A stretch of DNA of 64,000 bases from Diatrype stigma (Eukaryota > Ascomycota > Sordariomycetes > Xylariales > Diatrypaceae): contig JAKJXP020000006.1 in the NCBI GenBank assembly GCA_022225965.2, forward strand, positions 744,001 to 808,000, read 5' to 3'. A program made the translations under genes and the position numbers. A model generated the notes under the pieces. That model searched no databases and had not been told where the DNA came from. It was given only the letters and a program-made list of their open reading frames with translations. Positions 13,001 to 25,189 of the stretch are shown in pieces; position 1 is the stretch's first letter; each line of letters begins with the position of its first letter.

Positions 13001-13704
13001 CTTCGCCTTCATACCTGTACAATACCTAGAGCCTCTAGGTAACAACCTTGGAAACTCCAGCTGTGACTTGCACTTGCACTTGCTCTTGCGGCACCACACC
13101 GTTCCGACTGCTTTGTTGTATCGAGTCAAAACATTCTCTAACCTCAAACATCCTTCCCTCTCCGCTACACTAACCAGTAACTTCAAACTCCCTCCGCGTG
13201 CAGCTCCGTGTGCAGTTCCCTGATCGTAAAGCCGCTGTGTTTTTGTGTTTTGGTATGTTCCCTGGAATTGCATGCTCCAACTGTCCATCCAGATTATCCT
13301 GATTCAGCTTTGGGTTCTACTGTCGGCCTCCGCCACTTGATTTCATCACCGTACTTCGTACCATCCATCCTAACCGACTATCACTCCTTAGGTGTTATCG
13401 CATCGATTGCCCACCGACAGAACGAGATAACGTCTCGACTTCTTAATTACGCAACTTCGTACTTCCGCTTTCAACCATTCACTACCTAACCTCTAACCTC
13501 TAACCTCTAACGCATCGTTGCCCTTGCCGTTGCCATTGCCATCGCCGTCGCACATCTCACCGTCCTCGTCTGCGTGTTCCATCCTCATTGAACTCTTCCA
13601 ATCCAGCAAAGTCCCCGTTCTCATCCATCCCTTTCTTGGCCTGCTTGCCGAGAACCGCTTCCTTCGTTACCCATCCGCTTTCGGTCCACAGGTCATCGTC
13701 GACC
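10033..13704. other. Long intergenic region upstream of rac1
   Basis: About 3.7 kb between divergent CENP-T and rac1. Open frames are short and have no recognisable domains. It holds ATGTATGT repeats near 10370-10390, the palindrome-like TACCTACCTACTAGTAGGTA near 10341, a polypyrimidine tract at 10652-10680, a GCTAGCGCTAGCGCTA run near 12721, and a tandem CTCTAAC repeat at 13485-13511 close to the rac1 start. The last kilobase is pyrimidine-rich like a fungal promoter/5' UTR. I see no gene I can support. Confidence 0.5.
13485..13511 (+). repeat. CTCTAAC heptamer tandem repeat in the rac1 leader
   Basis: About four copies of a 7-base unit (CTCTAAC, first copy imperfect) lie about 200 bp upstream of the rac1 start codon, probably in the 5' UTR. 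The unit resembles the intron branch-point consensus CTAAC. An upstream leader intron is possible but not shown. Confidence 0.6.
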
Positions 13705-14796
<1,092 letters not shown>

Positions 14797-16131
14797 GGAG
14801 CCTAGGTCACATCTTCGGCAAACAACCGGTTTGAAGGCAACGGAAATAGGACTAATTGGGCATTCACCCAGCAGAGCAATAGGGGACCACCTTTGTCATC
14901 GATGGACTTTGGTGTCCCCCAATCTCTCTTGTTTCTCTGCGGTGGCCTACTTCCTTGATGTTGTTATCGAGTCACTACTACTTTTCAGGACTCTACATAC
15001 CCCAATACCCACACGAATACAAAGAGAGATGCATACGCGCTGATTGGAACAGCCGTGATGCTGTCGAAGGATTCGAGCCCAAGACAGAACCCTGGATGCT
15101 GGAAACCACATGATTTTATAAACTAGGAGTTGGCATTTGAGTTGACAGGGAGTTTTGATACCTCTAGTGTTTGTGGATCTTTATTTTTCCAAGCCAGATT
15201 ATGAAGATTCCCCCCATTCCCCCCCAGGTACAAAATCTTATACAATACAGGAGAAGTTGTTCTGCCCAATCAAATTAATATTTTTTTTTAATGTGCGGAT
15301 TGTTATTTGTTGTCTCTCTGATTGGTTGGCGCCATGGAATAATGATCTGATACTTGATTTGATGAGAGATGAATGGGTGATTTTGGCATCAAGAAAAGAG
15401 CAAGCAAAGTGCTCTCCAAGTTTGTTTTCGCGGCAGCATCAGCATCCAGCATTCAGCATCCAGAAGCACTTAATCGACGAACCAAACAGCATACCAGCAA
15501 CACAGAACCCGATTTGATTAGGTTTCCATGTGGGAAAATACTTAGATCATCGGGGGAATCAAGTCATGCATTTTCCATCATATTATATCGCTTTAATAGA
15601 CACCTGTTCCGATTTCATCCAAGTGCACCCAGGGGAGTTCGTAATTAGGTGTATACATACATATGTTGAACATGTGGTGGACGAAACTAGGAGTCACTTG
15701 ATTTTCACGCTGAGCACCATTTGAGGGTCTCATGAGTATTTATGTTTGTATGTACCTATTTCGTTGCCCTCCGATCCAGCCATCTCTTCCTTTTGAACAG
15801 GCGGACGGGCTGGCATGCTACGTAGGTAGCAGCCCTTTCGTTCATGTAGGTAAACCATGTCTGTGTATACCAGGTATATCTGTAGGTATGCATGTAGTAT
15901 GCACCAATGCCAGCACCAAACAAACGCCGACAACACCAACGAGGGGGTATCTGGTGAATCCCGGTAATCAAAGCCAACGGAAACTAGAGAAGCAACAATA
16001 ACAACAACAACCGCCGCCCGGTAGGTAGCTCACATATCACCTCCTGACCACGATATCGAACCAAACAGGCAAATAGTTGGGCGGGCGGACAGGCAAGTCG
16101 CGATAGGCATCTAACAAGGTAGAGAGCAGAC
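14797..16131. other. Intergenic region between convergent rac1 and nop6
   Basis: About 1.3 kb. The rac1 3' UTR should occupy the first part and the nop6 3' end the last. Small open frames overlap in several phases with no domain. It contains an AACAACAACAA microsatellite-like stretch near 15997-16010 and ATGTATG/GTAGGTA motifs near 15740-15900. No gene is supported. Confidence 0.5.
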
Positions 16132-17205
16132 CTACTTCGAGGCAGGGACCCAACCCTTGCGGCTGGGGTGGACGTCCTTATCGTCATCCTCGGCACCAGG
16201 GGCGTCTCCCTCGCCGGCCTTGGCGGTCAGCTTCCTCCAGGCGGCCTGGACGGCCTTGGCCTCCTTGGCCGAGGTCTCGGCCACGATGCGGCGGGCGCGC
16301 TCCTCCTTGAGCTTCTCGTTCTTGGTGCGGATCTTGTTCTTGCGGAAGTCGGTGTTGCCGCCGCCGCCGGCCGTCAGCTCGACGTTGATCTTGCGCTCGA
16401 CCGTCTTGCCGTCCGGCACGGGCTGGCCCGTCTTCGGGTCGATGGTGGCCGGGGCCGTGATGGTGCTGTGGTGCAGCAGCTTCAGCGCCGTCTTCATGTA
16501 GTCGTACCGCGGGAACTCCACGAACGCGATCCCCCGGAACTGCTTCGCCCCCGTCCGCTGCCCCGCCTTGTCCTTCACCGGCGCCGTCACCCGCCGCACC
16601 GACAGCGGGTGCACCGTCGCGAAGTGCGCTTCGAGCGCCGCTTGCGTGGTGCCGAATGGTATGTTGCCTACGAATACTATGAAGCGGTGATTGCACTCCT
16701 TCTCGTCCATTGCGTCTATGGCGGCCTCAAGGGGATCGGCACCAGGTTTGTCACCCGGGACGATCTCCGTCGCGGTCATGGTGGTGCCAGTGGTTGCGGC
16801 CTTGCTCTTCTTGCGCTTTTTCGATGGATTGCTATTACTGCTGGTACCGTTGCTCTCCTGGGCGGCTGCCTTCTTCTTGGGTTGTTGGTCTGTCTCCGCG
16901 GCGTCGTCGGTGTCGAATTTTCTCTTTTTCCTGTTGCTAGTGGTGGAAGGCGGGTTGGCAGGTTGCTCTTCGGTCGTGGTATCACCGGAGTCATCGGTGG
17001 GAGTTTGCTTCTTCTTATTCTTCTTCTCCTTCTTCTCTTTTTTCTCCTTCTTGCCCTTCTTGTCCTTCTTCACCCCATTGGCAGGCTCTTCCTTGTCATC
17101 GTCGCCCGCATCAAACACATCCATTTCGTCATTCCTCTCGATAGGCTCGGGCTCCTGAGCCGTAGGCTTCGGCTTCTGAGCCGTAGACTTTTTAGCTCGA
17201 GGCAT
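16132..17205 (-). CDS. nop6: Nop6-like nucleolar RNA-binding protein (single RRM)
   Basis: Nop6 proteins act in the nucleolus in 40S subunit biogenesis. This is an uninterrupted frame of 357 residues. The N-terminal half is low-complexity, with a long Lys-rich run (KKDKKGKKEKKEKKEKK at about 47-63) and further basic patches (RKKRKF, KKRKKSK) that look like nuclear/nucleolar signals. One RRM spans about 174-275, with RNP2-like IVFVGNIPF (176-184) and RNP1-like FRGIAFVEF (223-231). After it comes a helical, basic tail (KNKIRTKNEKLKEERARR) ending in SRKGWVPASK. It is longer than the budding yeast protein because of the disordered N-terminus. It is divergent from cms1, another small-subunit factor. 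The antisense strand is also open over almost the whole length, a by-product of codon composition. Confidence 0.88.
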   Translation of the reverse strand: MPRAKKSTAQKPKPTAQEPEPIERNDEMDVFDAGDDDKEEPANGVKKDKKGKKEKKEKKEKKNKKKQTPTDDSGDTTTEEQPANPPSTTSNRKKRKFDTDDAAETDQQPKKKAAAQESNGTSSNSNPSKKRKKSKAATTGTTMTATEIVPGDKPGADPLEAAIDAMDEKECNHRFIVFVGNIPFGTTQAALEAHFATVHPLSVRRVTAPVKDKAGQRTGAKQFRGIAFVEFPRYDYMKTALKLLHHSTITAPATIDPKTGQPVPDGKTVERKINVELTAGGGGNTDFRKNKIRTKNEKLKEERARRIVAETSAKEAKAVQAAWRKLTAKAGEGDAPGAEDDDKDVHPSRKGWVPASK

Positions 17206-18157
17206 GGTTCCGGATATGAGTGGAGTGGCTGGGTGGGCGTTGTATGATGGTGTGATGCTGTAAACTGTAATGGTGTATTAAAGTATAGATGATATTGGTT
17301 TTGATATGTTCCCAGGTTCGGCCGACAGCTTTTTCTCTTTCGTCAAGCCCAATGGAATCGGTTACCGATACCTTTTTGTAAATAAGTGAACAACTTGCAA
17401 GTCAAGACAGGTTGTTAAGCAGTAGGCACAGAGGCATAGAGTCGAGTCCTGGACCGTCAATGATGAGAAATACAGGAAAGGCTGGAAAGTCAAAAGTCAA
17501 GAGTCGATTGCTCTTGCTTTGCTGGACTCTTTCGAACTGTCGAACTGATAAAAAAGTTTTAGTGGGGCTAGCAGACCTGATATGCGACCGCCCACTGCAT
17601 GTGGGTACCTATGGGCTTGGGATGGCAGGTGGGGTTTGTAACTACCTAGGTATGTACCATACCTACTTACTTGGCGCCAGGTACGAGTCAGGATGTATGT
17701 ACCTGCACACCTAATATTTACCTACCTACTCAAAATTCTATTTACATGTGTAGGAATCTTGAGGAATCTGTCGCCTTCTTTCTCAAAGAAATCAATGTTA
17801 AGCCACGGCTTCTGGTTGAGTAGTTGCTCCTTGGGTATACAGCAGACCAACATTCGGTAGGTACGGTACGAACAATCCACCTGCAAAAAGGGAAGAAATA
17901 CACATGCAGTCTTATTTCAGCGGGGCACTGCTTAAATCGACTTTAGTCCTCATCTGGACAGGTTTCTAGTGAACCTCTAAATTTTTATCCTCGGATTAGG
18001 TTGTATATGCACCTAACGGTGCGATTGTTCTCTTACGGCGATTTTCAAAGTCGGGAACTCTTATTTCAACGGGAGTGACGAGCTTCAAATATTCATATCC
18101 GGTACAGGCGCAATAGAACGATCGATACTTGAGGTTTGAATTCCATATTTAGACGCT
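17206..18157. promoter_or_regulatory. Shared intergenic promoter region of nop6 and cms1
   Basis: The 952 bp between the start codons of two divergently transcribed ribosome-biogenesis genes. A CTACCTAGGTATGTAC palindrome-rich stretch lies at 17642-17660, and ACCTACCTACT follows at 17720. No coding potential was recognised. Specific binding sites cannot be assigned from one sequence. Confidence 0.45.
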
Positions 18158-19151
18158 ATGTCGAAATCAGAGCAGATGGCTTCCAAGGCAAAGCCAAAGC
18201 GGTCGAGGGATGATGATCAGGGTGGTGCTCGTCGCAAGCGAAGAAGGGCAGGATTCGAGCAAGACGAGCTCCTGTTCGACACCGAGGCTGGTGTGAACAA
18301 GGCCATCGCTCTCATGGACAGTCAGTTGATGGCGGACCACATCGCTCAGAAGACGAGCCGATTCGGCACCGATCTGAGTCCCATCGAACTCTCTGACCTG
18401 TACATCTCACGTACGTCGCCATTGTCATTATTGTCATTCTTTGGTATCCCTAACTCACACTCACTAGCGAACTCCATTCGAGATTCAACCTCGTTTCAAG
18501 AAATCCGAACCTTGGAAAAACTGCCACAGTTCCTCGAGAGCTGTTCGGAAAAGTCCGAAAGCCTCGGGGAAGCCCCGAAGCAGAACGGCTCTCCACACAC
18601 CATCATCGTAACAGGTGCTGGTCTGCGCGCCGCCGACCTCGTTAGGTAAGCTCTTCGGTGTACATCGATATGCATAATCGACTCCGATGCTGACTTGTTG
18701 TAGGGCCGTCAGGAAGTATCAGAAGAAGGGCAACTCGGTTGCGAAGCTGGTATGATTGCCCAATACCTCATGTATTTAGGAATACGCCTTTACTAACACG
18801 CCTTAGTTTGCCAAACATATCAAGGTTGAGGAGAGCACGCAGTTCCTGAAGACGCATCGCACTGGCATTGCCGTCGGAACACCAAAGCGCTTGGGCGACC
18901 TTGTTGAGAACGGTTCGTTTCTTTGGACCTTCCATTGTGTTATCCGTATGGATCTGATCATTTCGACAGGATCACTATCGCTCGAGAATCTCGAGAGAAT
19001 TGTTGTTGATGCGTCACACATAGACCAGAAGAAGCGTGGCGTGTTGGACATGAAGGACACCATGATGGAGCTCGCACGCTGGTTGACGAGAAAGGAGTTC
19101 AAGGAGAGATATACGGATTCGGAAAAGCCGCTGCAGCTGCTTTTCTACTGA
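18158..19151 (+). CDS. cms1: Cms1/CMSS1-type 90S pre-ribosome protein
   Basis: Cms1 family members associate with the U3-containing 90S pre-ribosome. Five exons: 18158-18410, 18468-18645, 18704-18749, 18807-18912 and 18970-19151. The four introns are 57, 58, 57 and 57 bp, and the product is 254 residues. The N-terminus is basic (KPKRSRDDD, RRKRRRAGF). The core looks like a stripped-down DEAD-box helicase half: IIVTGAGLRAADLVR, then IAVGTPKRLGDLVENG (compare the helicase motif TPGRL) and RIVVDASHID in the place of motif II. The Walker lysine motif is absent, so ATPase activity is not expected. It ends KEFKERYTDSEKPLQLLFY. Intron 1 has no in-frame stop and could be read through as 19 residues. 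Confidence 0.9.
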
Positions 19152-19839
19152 CGCTTTCGCGGGATTCCTCGCGTTATTCCCTCTACATCATGTTGCATCG
19201 ATCAATCATGGCCATGGCGGCGGCGTTGGATTATGTCATTTCGGTAGTTACGTGCTGTTATTTCTATAGCTTCAAACTAGAAGGAGGCCTTTTCGAGGTT
19301 CTTCCTGCCTTCTGCCCAGCGACGTTCCATACCAGGATACCAGGTAGAACCTGCCACTTGCAAGCTCCTGAGGGAGTAGGATGAGATGGTCTTGCCCGCT
19401 TCTAAAGTATAACAACGGATCTCGCATTCGCGCTGAGGAGCAGTCAACAACATATAGGAAAATATATGCATGGAACCTTGAACATATCCGAGCTCGGTTT
19501 TCGATCCTCATAACCTTGAAAAAACATCACACATCACAACCTTCAACATCAGCAGCAGACTTCCTCCTGACAGACCTCTCTCTCTTTTTGGATTCTTCCA
19601 CGCCAGCATTCGTTCGAGTTTTTCTTGGTTTTTTTGGTTGATCTTTCTTTTTTGGTGATCATCCCTACGGTCTACAGTCCTTCGCTTTGCACGATTTATT
19701 GGATCAGAAGCCGATACGTAACAATAAGAGTTCATCATCGCCTCCACACTCCCTTGCTCCTAAAGGCCATAAAATCATACTACGAACAAACGGAAGAAAG
19801 AACGAACGAACGAACCTGTGCATAGACTACCATCTCGCC
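19152..19839. other. Intergenic region: cms1 3' end and CFEM gene leader
   Basis: About 690 bp between co-oriented genes. The second half (19520-19830) is pyrimidine-rich with an AACGAACGAACGAAC run at 19801-19815 just before the CFEM start, as in fungal 5' UTRs. No separate gene is supported. Confidence 0.45.
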
Positions 19840-20978
19840 ATGAAGTATACAGGCAGTCTTCTTGTGCAGCTCTTAGTCGGCATTTTGCTGCGGCATGGCT
19901 CTGCCTCCGCGGGACGCGATGTCGCGGCGCCAAGTACGTATGGCTTCGTAGTCAAAGTGGCCGATTCGTTTCGATTCGATTTCGTCTCCTTCCTGACTAC
20001 CACTGTCTTGCTGACATACGCTGCGTTCAGGCTGCGCTACTCGATGTATGGTCGACAGCATGTTCGTAACCCAATGCACTGATACGGCATGTTTATGTCA
20101 CGAGAAAAGATATCAGAAGGTCAGGTCTATCTTCCCCTTCCCCCTTTTATCTTTTCGGCCGTCTAGTTCCACTACTCCCCCCGCCTCTCCTCTCATTCCC
20201 ACTGCCTATCACTAACGGCCGATTATGGATGTCCTTTCAGTCCCTCTTTCAATGCCTATACGCACAATGCGACAGGAACTACTACGGCCCGGCTCTCTCT
20301 TACACCATCTCGACCTGCCTAGGAACCGGCGCCGACATCACCATGGTCTCTGCCCCAGGCCAACCCCACCCCGGTTACAACAACGACAAGCTTGACAACT
20401 TTGGGGGCGAAAGCGAGGGCGAGAGTGAGGGCGAGGACGGAAGTGACGTCGATGTCGACACGACCAACGAACTCCTGCGCATCCGCGAGGCCGACTACCT
20501 AGAAGGTCGCGAATATCTCCACGAGGTCCCGGGCTTGGACCTACGGCAAGAGAGCGCGCCGCCTGCGCCGACACAACAGCCGCAGCCGACGACCGTATGG
20601 GCCACGCCCCCCTGCGCCATGACGCGCACGGCTACCATGCTGTACACGACCACGGCCACCGTCGCGTACGTCCCCAGCCCGCCGGTGCGCAGCTACGGTT
20701 TGTCGGATATCAACAGAAGCGGGAACGGAAACGGCAGCAACCCCGATGCAGCTGCAGTTAGCGATGCCGCGATAGCGGCAGCAACGTCCCCAGCGCTGTA
20801 CTCTCGACCTTGGCTCGTCAGGACTAGCGTGGCGACCCCTCGGGCCAGGCCGCCGTTCCCGATGTCGTTGTCTTTGTCGCTGTTCTTGTTTGCGTTGTTG
20901 GCGGCGACGGCGTGTACTGGGCTCGTGATATGGATCCTGCTCGCTGTGGTGGAAGGAGGAGAATATGTGGTCTCGTAG
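19840..20978 (+). CDS. CFEM-domain surface protein with C-terminal membrane segment
   Basis: CFEM domains are eight-cysteine fungal extracellular modules; some bind heme or act at the cell wall or in host contact. Exons are 19840-19933, 20031-20119 and 20241-20978 (introns 97 and 121 bp), giving 306 residues. A signal peptide covers about 1-24 (LLVQLLVGILLRHGSASA). The spliced product carries cysteines at 33, 37, 47, 52, 54, 66, 71 and 87. The spacing C-x3-C-x9-C-x4-C-x-C-x11-C-x4-C-x15-C fits the published CFEM pattern, including Pro at 31 and the Asp at 49 that ligates heme iron in characterised members. Residues 100-260 are acidic, then Pro/Thr/Ala-rich. A strong hydrophobic segment lies near 270-296, before a short tail EGGEYVVS, so a membrane anchor is more likely than GPI. 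No single exon shows the domain. Confidence 0.88.
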
Positions 20979-23490
20979 CGGTCGCGCTCGTTTCGTCACG
21001 AGAAGGTGGCTTCCCTTTCACGCGATTTTGTCCATCGCCTTATTCTGTTGATGGACAGGGGACATGAGAGATATGAAGGTGCTATATATGATATTAGACA
21101 AGGAAAAGGGAGAGTCCGAGTTGGATTGATGGATCATGGCGCTGCTATCCTTACCACATTTTATTACTTTGGGACATTGGGGGGAGAGAGGCATAACTTC
21201 CGAGCCCATTCTATATCACGGGTTAACTAGGTACATCCAGTCTAGTAGACGCTTTAGTGATTCGAGATCCATCGCCATACCACTGGCTCATCTGGCCTCA
21301 TGTGCATGATTACGAGAGGAATATATCGACGGAACAGCCGCCACTGCGGGATAGCTATTAGGTGCCAACCAGGACCGTTTCAGTTCGTACATACTCTGTT
21401 ATAGTCCATAGGTGAAGAAAGATATATATTACCGTCTACATTGATGCTCCTTTTGAAGTCCATTGTGCGCAGGTAGACGGGCCTTCATGTAAATTCAGTG
21501 AACTACTATTATGGCCACACAACGACCACCATTGGGACTCGAATGCTTTATTGTGCATAAGAGATATATAGTCAGGAACATGTCCTATGCAAATCAAACC
21601 ATCGACGCAATTGACTCCAGAAACATGCTTGGTAGTCCAGTCAAAGGCAAAATTGACTTCTAGGTTGGACATGGAGCAACGTAGAGTAATACGAACGCTC
21701 GGAACAAGAGAAACCCCCCGCCGGTGTAGAAGCCACCTAAATGATCATGTCTTATGTGAAGGCAGAAATATAGACTTCTTGAGTATAATCATGACTATGG
21801 GGCTTTTGGGATCCTTGGCTTTAGGAATAGGGGGCCCCATCTTTCATATCTTACACACCGTACCTATGAACATAGTGCTCATGTCAGACTGACGTACAAT
21901 ATTTCAGATCTAGCATGAGTAGCACATGGCGCTCTGCGAACCCGTACATACCAGAGTTGAATGAATTGGGTCCGTCGGATATCGATTCACGGCAGGCACC
22001 CACTGGACCGCGAATCGACGGATTAAGCAGCGGAGCTGCCGTGTAATATACCCTTATAACTGGAGATGATGTGCTGACCTCCCCGATCTTACCTTGCCTG
22101 CAAGATACTAGTGCGGACATGAGCTGTCCTGAGACATTTTCGGTAATAGTTGTAGCGCTAGAAGACGGCGGCGTCGGCCTGTTATAGAACGTGCCATCGA
22201 ACAATGAAGGCTTAGGGGATGTAGTGTGATATAACATGGCCGCCAAGGAACATATAATAGTCCATAAGCCAATCCCGTCATGGACTCCGATCGGCGCCAC
22301 AGGTGGAGATAATGCAATATCACGTCTTACAGTATGCGGGTTCGTCCATCGTTGTCGTTCCGCATTTGTCAATCATGCGGGAGTACTACGTAGCACAACG
22401 ATGGCGGTGGTTTCTCATATTTTTGCCAATACTTGGAGGTCTCGAGATCCCGAGTGTTTGACCGGATCAATCTCGGAAGATGTGACTCGGGCTGGCGGGA
22501 AGGGCTGAGTCTGTATCTGCTCCTGATTCGTTCTTGCCGAGTAGTCATGAGAGACATGGATATATTTCGTCAACACATTGCTTTTTCTTGCTTTCTTTCA
22601 GTTCCGATAGCTTCAGAGCCACACCCTGGCTGCCATCTTACGCTGGCCACGACACGAGTCCAATGACCTTCAACTCGAGCCGAGGACGTCAAGGGCTAGA
22701 AACTGACCACAAGCCCTCGAAACGGATATTCTTGACTGTTTGTCCATACAAGAAATAGGGAGACAGGCCCCTTTATACGCCGTAGTTTCATTATGTCTCA
22801 AACCGGACATTTCAAAATAATGGTTGTCAGCATCACAGCCTCGCATATAGGGGTATACCGTATACTTCATAACATGCGACAGCGGAAGAAGAATGAAAGC
22901 CTTATCATCTGGATACCCTCGATGCCATGATTCGTACTGTGGAGGAATCAGGATGATAGAGCTAGGTGTCATACGTCTTAGGTGGCCCATATAACGAAGT
23001 GACGCCTACAACACGACTCCTATTACTTATCAGAGGAACACGAATCTAGCATAGGCCACCACCCCCACTCGGATCTGGTTCCATATCTCTTCTCCTTCTC
23101 TGTGACAACCATGTGGCCTTTGAAGTGCACATAGAAGCCACTGCCGTAATCTAGACTGTATATCAAGTCACCATGTTCCACATAAGGGGGACATTGGTGT
23201 AATTGGAGGCTTATAAGTTCCACGATATCCTTAGAATACTCGCTTTTGGCTGAGACAACATGTGTCCAGCTCAATATTAGGTCGAAAACCTGGCTGGGCA
23301 CCGAATCACTGCCACGTTCTTATATATTCAGCGCCCTAGCTCGACCCTACTGGGGCGGCGAACAGACCTTCTTTGTAGCATACCTAAGAAGTATTTCATC
23401 TAGCGACTCGACTTCGGATTTCAACCGAATACCTGCCCTAATTTCCGGCCCTCGCTTCTTGTCTTGCTTTGAGAGAGACCCAATTACGAA
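20979..23490. other. Intergenic region containing an unresolved minus-strand locus
   Basis: About 2.5 kb before the RGS gene. No complete gene could be built. Several open blocks on the - strand between 21436 and 23320 are listed separately. The + strand frames are short and domainless. Confidence 0.45.
21436..23320 (-). other. Possible multi-exon or decayed gene, function unknown
   Basis: Four open blocks on the - strand lie in consistent order: 23319-23023 (about 98 codons, no ATG), 22990-22670, 22372-21884 and 21672-21436. Their translations look more protein-like than chance: Trp, Cys and Tyr-rich with phrases such as YGSGFYVHFKGHMVVTEKEK, ESWHRGYPDDKAFILLPL and FDWTTKHVSGVNCVDGLIC. The third block contains a likely membrane helix (GIGLWTIICSLAAMLYH). 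I could not join the blocks with good splice sites in frame and do not recognise a family. It may be a real membrane-protein gene with several introns, a pseudogene, or chance. Confidence 0.25.
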
Positions 23491-24245
23491 ATGGTTCTTT
23501 CCCTCACGTATCGGCGTCCGGCATACGTGGGAAAGGACCAGCTCAGTAGGGAGGACAGCAGCTCTTCCTATGGCGAGAAGACCAATACATCACTCCAATC
23601 CGGTCGATTAGGGACGCCATCTGGAATTCCTGATGCGTTGAGCTTCGACAGGATCATCAGCGGTGGTACATGTCCGGTGGGTGCTTGCCCCGGTAGTAGG
23701 AAGTCTCGAGCCCCGTGTCTAACGTTAGTTGGCCTGTAAACAAGCCGTGCACCGTCCGAGACTTCATGAACTATCTCGTGTACGTCGAGCATTCAGCCGA
23801 GAACCTCCAGTTCTTCCTCTGGTACCAGGACTACTCCAAGCGATTCCACGAGGCTGACACGCCGGACCTGGCCTTGGCTCCGGAGTGGACCCCGGAGATG
23901 CAAACCCGGACCATGGCCATGATCCAGAAAGACGCCGCCGACAAGCGGAGACGTGAGTCCCCTGCAACCGTTGCGATCTTCAAGGGGACCGACTTCGAGA
24001 AGAACGGCGGCGCTACTTCTGCTGGAGCCGCTGCCGGGGTAGCTACCCTTACCACAGTCATCAGGGCCGACTCCGTGGACCCCTTCTCCACACCGCCCAG
24101 CACTCCCGGGGACGGAGACGACCTTTCGTTCCTCTCGGGATCTCAGGCGACTACTCATCGACCACAGGCGAACGATGCATTTGACGCCGTCGGCTTCAAG
24201 CAGCCTTGTAAGTAGCCGACACTCTCAGCAACCCCTTACTTCCCT

Positions 24246-24290
<45 letters not shown>

Positions 24291-24927
24291 NNNNNNNNNN
24301 TTCCCGCCCCCCCCCCCCCCCCCCCCCCCCGGTGCGCCCCGACTAACAACCCACCCCCCCAAAAACAACAGTCACAATCCAGCCCTTCCGCGCCGAACTA
24401 GCCCGCATCATCGCGACGTACCTGGCCACGGGCGCGCCGCGGCAGCTCAACCTGTCGGACCGGGAGCGGCGGGCGGCGCTGGCGGCACTGAGCCGGACGA
24501 CGCACCCGTCGGCGCTGCGGGCGGCCGCGCGCGCCGCCGAGGACGCCCTGCGCCGCCAGGCCCACCCCAACTTCGTCCGCTGGAGCATCTGCAACGCCAA
24601 CCCGGCCCGCGTCGCCTTCGCGCGCGGCCTGGGCGGCTTCCTGGTCGCGGCCGGCACCGCGGCCGCCGTCGTGCTGACGCTTGGTGGTGGTGATGATGGG
24701 AGGAAAGGGGCAGGGACAGGGGGAGTGGCGCGCGGGTACCGCGCTATAGGGGCGGTGGGATGGGTCCTGGGAATTGCGACGCTGGTTGCGGCTTGGAAGG
24801 GCATGTGCGTCGTGCTGCATGGGATGCACCACCGACACGTGCGGCCGTGGGAGCTGTTCCAGGACGGAGTTGGGGGTGGCGAGAACAGCAGCAGCAGCAG
24901 CAATGAAGATGATGGCAGCAAGAAATA

Positions 24928-24958
<31 letters not shown>

Positions 24959-25189
24959 TTCGACTCGTTCGGCCCGAGCAACAGGGGCTACGAGGACGAG
25001 CCCTGGGTGGTCCGGTACGCGCGGCGGAACGTCGTGCGTCGCGTCTTCGACCGCCAGGTCTGGATCCAGGAGCCCGCGCTCCGCCAGATCCAGGACACTA
25101 TCTTCGTGCAGGCGCTGCTGGCTGCGCTGCTGGCCTCGGGCGCCTTAACCACCGTGTTTGTGTGTCTTCCTGGCGGGAATCTCTTCTGA
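23491..25189 (+). CDS. RGS-domain protein with three membrane segments (Rax1-like)
   Basis: RGS domains bind G-alpha subunits and usually speed GTP hydrolysis. The RGS plus three-helix layout matches fungal Rax1/RgsC-like membrane proteins. Exons are 23491-23676, 23745-24207 and 24372-25189, in phase, giving 488 residues. Exon 1 carries the conserved LSYRRPAYV-like start and GIPDALSFDRIISGGTCP. Exon 2 opens PCTVRDFMNYLVYVEHSAEN and QFFLWYQDY, the RGS core. The domain closes in exon 3 (HPNFVRWSICNANP, about 281-294). Membrane segments lie at about 300-320, 341-362 and 460-482, with a Ser-rich loop (389-413) between the second and third. Intron 2 contains an assembly gap, so its length is not reliable, but both splice sites (24208 GTAAGT, 24371 CAG) are intact and the coding phase is kept. 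Confidence 0.9.
24246..24330. other. Assembly gap: poly-G, 10 N, poly-C
   Basis: A run of about 45 G (24246-24290), ten N (24291-24300) and a run of about 24 C (24307-24330) inside intron 2 of the RGS gene. A pure G run facing a pure C run across a fixed-size N spacer is more likely an assembly or base-calling artefact than genomic sequence. Confidence 0.9.

Noticed and set aside
13485..13511. CTCTAAC repeat as telomeric sequence
   Set aside because: Unit is 7 bases and not the TTAGGG/CCCTAA telomere repeat; only about four copies in a gene leader.
16168..17247. 359-codon open frame on + across the nop6 gene
   Set aside because: Antisense shadow: Leu/Arg-rich composition produced by the Lys/Glu-rich codons of nop6 on the other strand; no domain.
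23715..24215. RGS gene starting at a GTG at 23715
   Set aside because: No ATG; the upstream exon 23491-23676 carries the conserved start and joins in phase at 23745.
24175..24693. Gly-run frame reading through the N gap
   Set aside because: Generated by the poly-G and poly-C artefact; the true exon begins at 24372 in another phase.
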